Shown one piece after another: positions 5,738 to 6,104 of a stretch of DNA of 6,104 nt. Origin of the DNA: Solimonas sp040377605 (GTDB lineage Bacteria > Pseudomonadota > Gammaproteobacteria > Nevskiales > Nevskiaceae); contig JBEIOK010000157.1 of the NCBI GenBank assembly GCA_040377605.1, forward strand, positions 1 to 6,104, in the 5' to 3' direction. Numbering within the stretch: position 1 is the stretch's first letter; each line of letters opens with the position of its first letter. Below the pieces are notes generated by a model. It made no database searches and was not told the origin of the DNA. It worked only from the letters and a program-made list of their open reading frames with translations. The position numbers were made by a program, and so were the translations under genes.

Positions 5738-6104
5738 CTAGCTGCGCGCGTCGCGCAGCCGCCTCAGATCCTCGGCATGGCGCAGGCGCGCCTCGCGTCG
5801 CAGTTGCGCCTCCTCGTAGCGATGCTTCTCGATGCTGGACTCCGGCGCGACTCGCGGGACCGGTCGCGGCTTGCCGGAGCTGTCCAGCGCCACGAAGGTC
5901 AGATACGCGGACAGTATGTGGCGACGGTTGCTGCCGTCGTAGCCGACCGCCTCGACCCGCACCCCGACTTCCATCGACGTGGTCCACGCGCGGTTGATCG
6001 AGGCATTGAAGATCAGCACATCGCCGCGTCGTGCCGGCGCCACGAAATGCACGGCGTCGACGCTGGCCGTCACGCACACGCCGGCCGCATGACGGTCCGC
6101 GACC
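5738..6104 (-). CDS. Acyl-CoA thioesterase, hotdog fold, YciA/BACH type (5' end outside window)
   Basis: The frame is open to the window's right edge, so the N-terminus is missing and about 121 residues are visible. The segment VTASVDAVHFVAPARRGDVL, followed by FNASINRAWTTSMEVGVRVEAV and the strand LSAYLTFVALDSSGKPRPVP, is the typical C-terminal half of a hotdog acyl-CoA hydrolase. These enzymes hydrolyse acyl-CoA to free acid and CoA in the cytoplasm. The tail after about PESSIEKHRYEEAQ is a highly charged Arg/Glu/Ala-rich helix, as in the YkhA/BACH-like members. The catalytic Asp usually lies in the N-terminal half and cannot be checked here. A GTG at 6079 could be read as a start, but it falls inside the conserved strand, so I treat it as internal. 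Chain-length preference cannot be inferred. The last codons form part of a hairpin shared with the 3' end of pip. Confidence 0.9.
   Translation of the reverse strand, partial: VADRHAAGVCVTASVDAVHFVAPARRGDVLIFNASINRAWTTSMEVGVRVEAVGYDGSNRRHILSAYLTFVALDSSGKPRPVPRVAPESSIEKHRYEEAQLRREARLRHAEDLRRLRDARS
5741..5759. other. Perfect GC hairpin at the convergent 3' ends of pip and the thioesterase gene
   Basis: GCTGCGCG (5741-5748) and CGCGCAGC (5752-5759) form an 8-bp perfect stem with a 3-base loop, CGT. It begins eight bases after the pip stop and lies within the last codons of the thioesterase gene. Neither strand has a T-tract after the stem, so it is not a classical intrinsic terminator. It could still act as a 3'-end stabiliser or a weak bidirectional stop. 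GC-rich coding DNA produces such stems by chance fairly often. Confidence 0.4.

Noticed and set aside
5121..6077. A 318-codon open frame on the minus strand across pip and the thioesterase gene
   Set aside because: It crosses two well-supported genes, including most of the pip catalytic region, and its translation is low-complexity Arg/Ala/Gly-rich without family features.
1..6104. CRISPR arrays, insertion sequences, integrase sites, tRNA or rRNA genes, riboswitches
   Set aside because: I saw no spaced direct repeats, terminal inverted repeats, transposase motifs or RNA-gene signatures. Nearly the whole window is accounted for by six protein genes.

Overview
The window is a GC-rich stretch of bacterial chromosome. 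Third codon positions in the real genes are mostly G or C. The gene set is a DUF3336 patatin, a DUF456 membrane protein, an MltD-type LysM transglycosylase, a proline iminopeptidase and a YciA/BACH-type acyl-CoA thioesterase. This points to a Gram-negative proteobacterium, most likely a high-GC gammaproteobacterium of the Xanthomonadales/Nevskiales kind. The placement is an inference from gene content and composition; no rRNA or other phylogenetic marker is present. I see no mobile element, phage gene, CRISPR array, tRNA or rRNA.

Layout from left to right: (1) the 3' part of a membrane-anchored, TPR-like helical protein (+, 1-748); (2) a DUF3336 patatin-like lipase (-, 776-2266); (3) a small DUF456 integral membrane protein (+, 2330-2821); (4) an MltD-like lytic murein transglycosylase with two C-terminal LysM repeats (-, 2836-4647); (5) prolyl aminopeptidase (+, 4785-5732); (6) the 3' part of a hotdog-fold acyl-CoA thioesterase (-, 5738-6104). 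Genes 1 and 6 run off the window.

The six genes alternate strictly in strand, so no two neighbours can share an operon. Three convergent junctions are very tight (27, 14 and 5 bp between stop codons). The two divergent junctions (63 and 137 bp) must carry the promoters. I chose the starts of genes 2, 4 and 5 downstream of the longest possible start, using codon usage, the signal peptide and family N-termini. None of the four internal starts has a clear Shine-Dalgarno sequence, and two have a -10-like box close enough to the ATG to suggest leaderless or nearly leaderless transcripts.

The genes look like independent housekeeping functions: lipid hydrolysis, acyl-CoA hydrolysis, cell-wall remodelling and peptide turnover. 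I found no convincing new multi-gene system. The observations most worth a second look are the start-site architecture, the alternating layout, and a perfect hairpin shared by the 3' ends of the last two genes.
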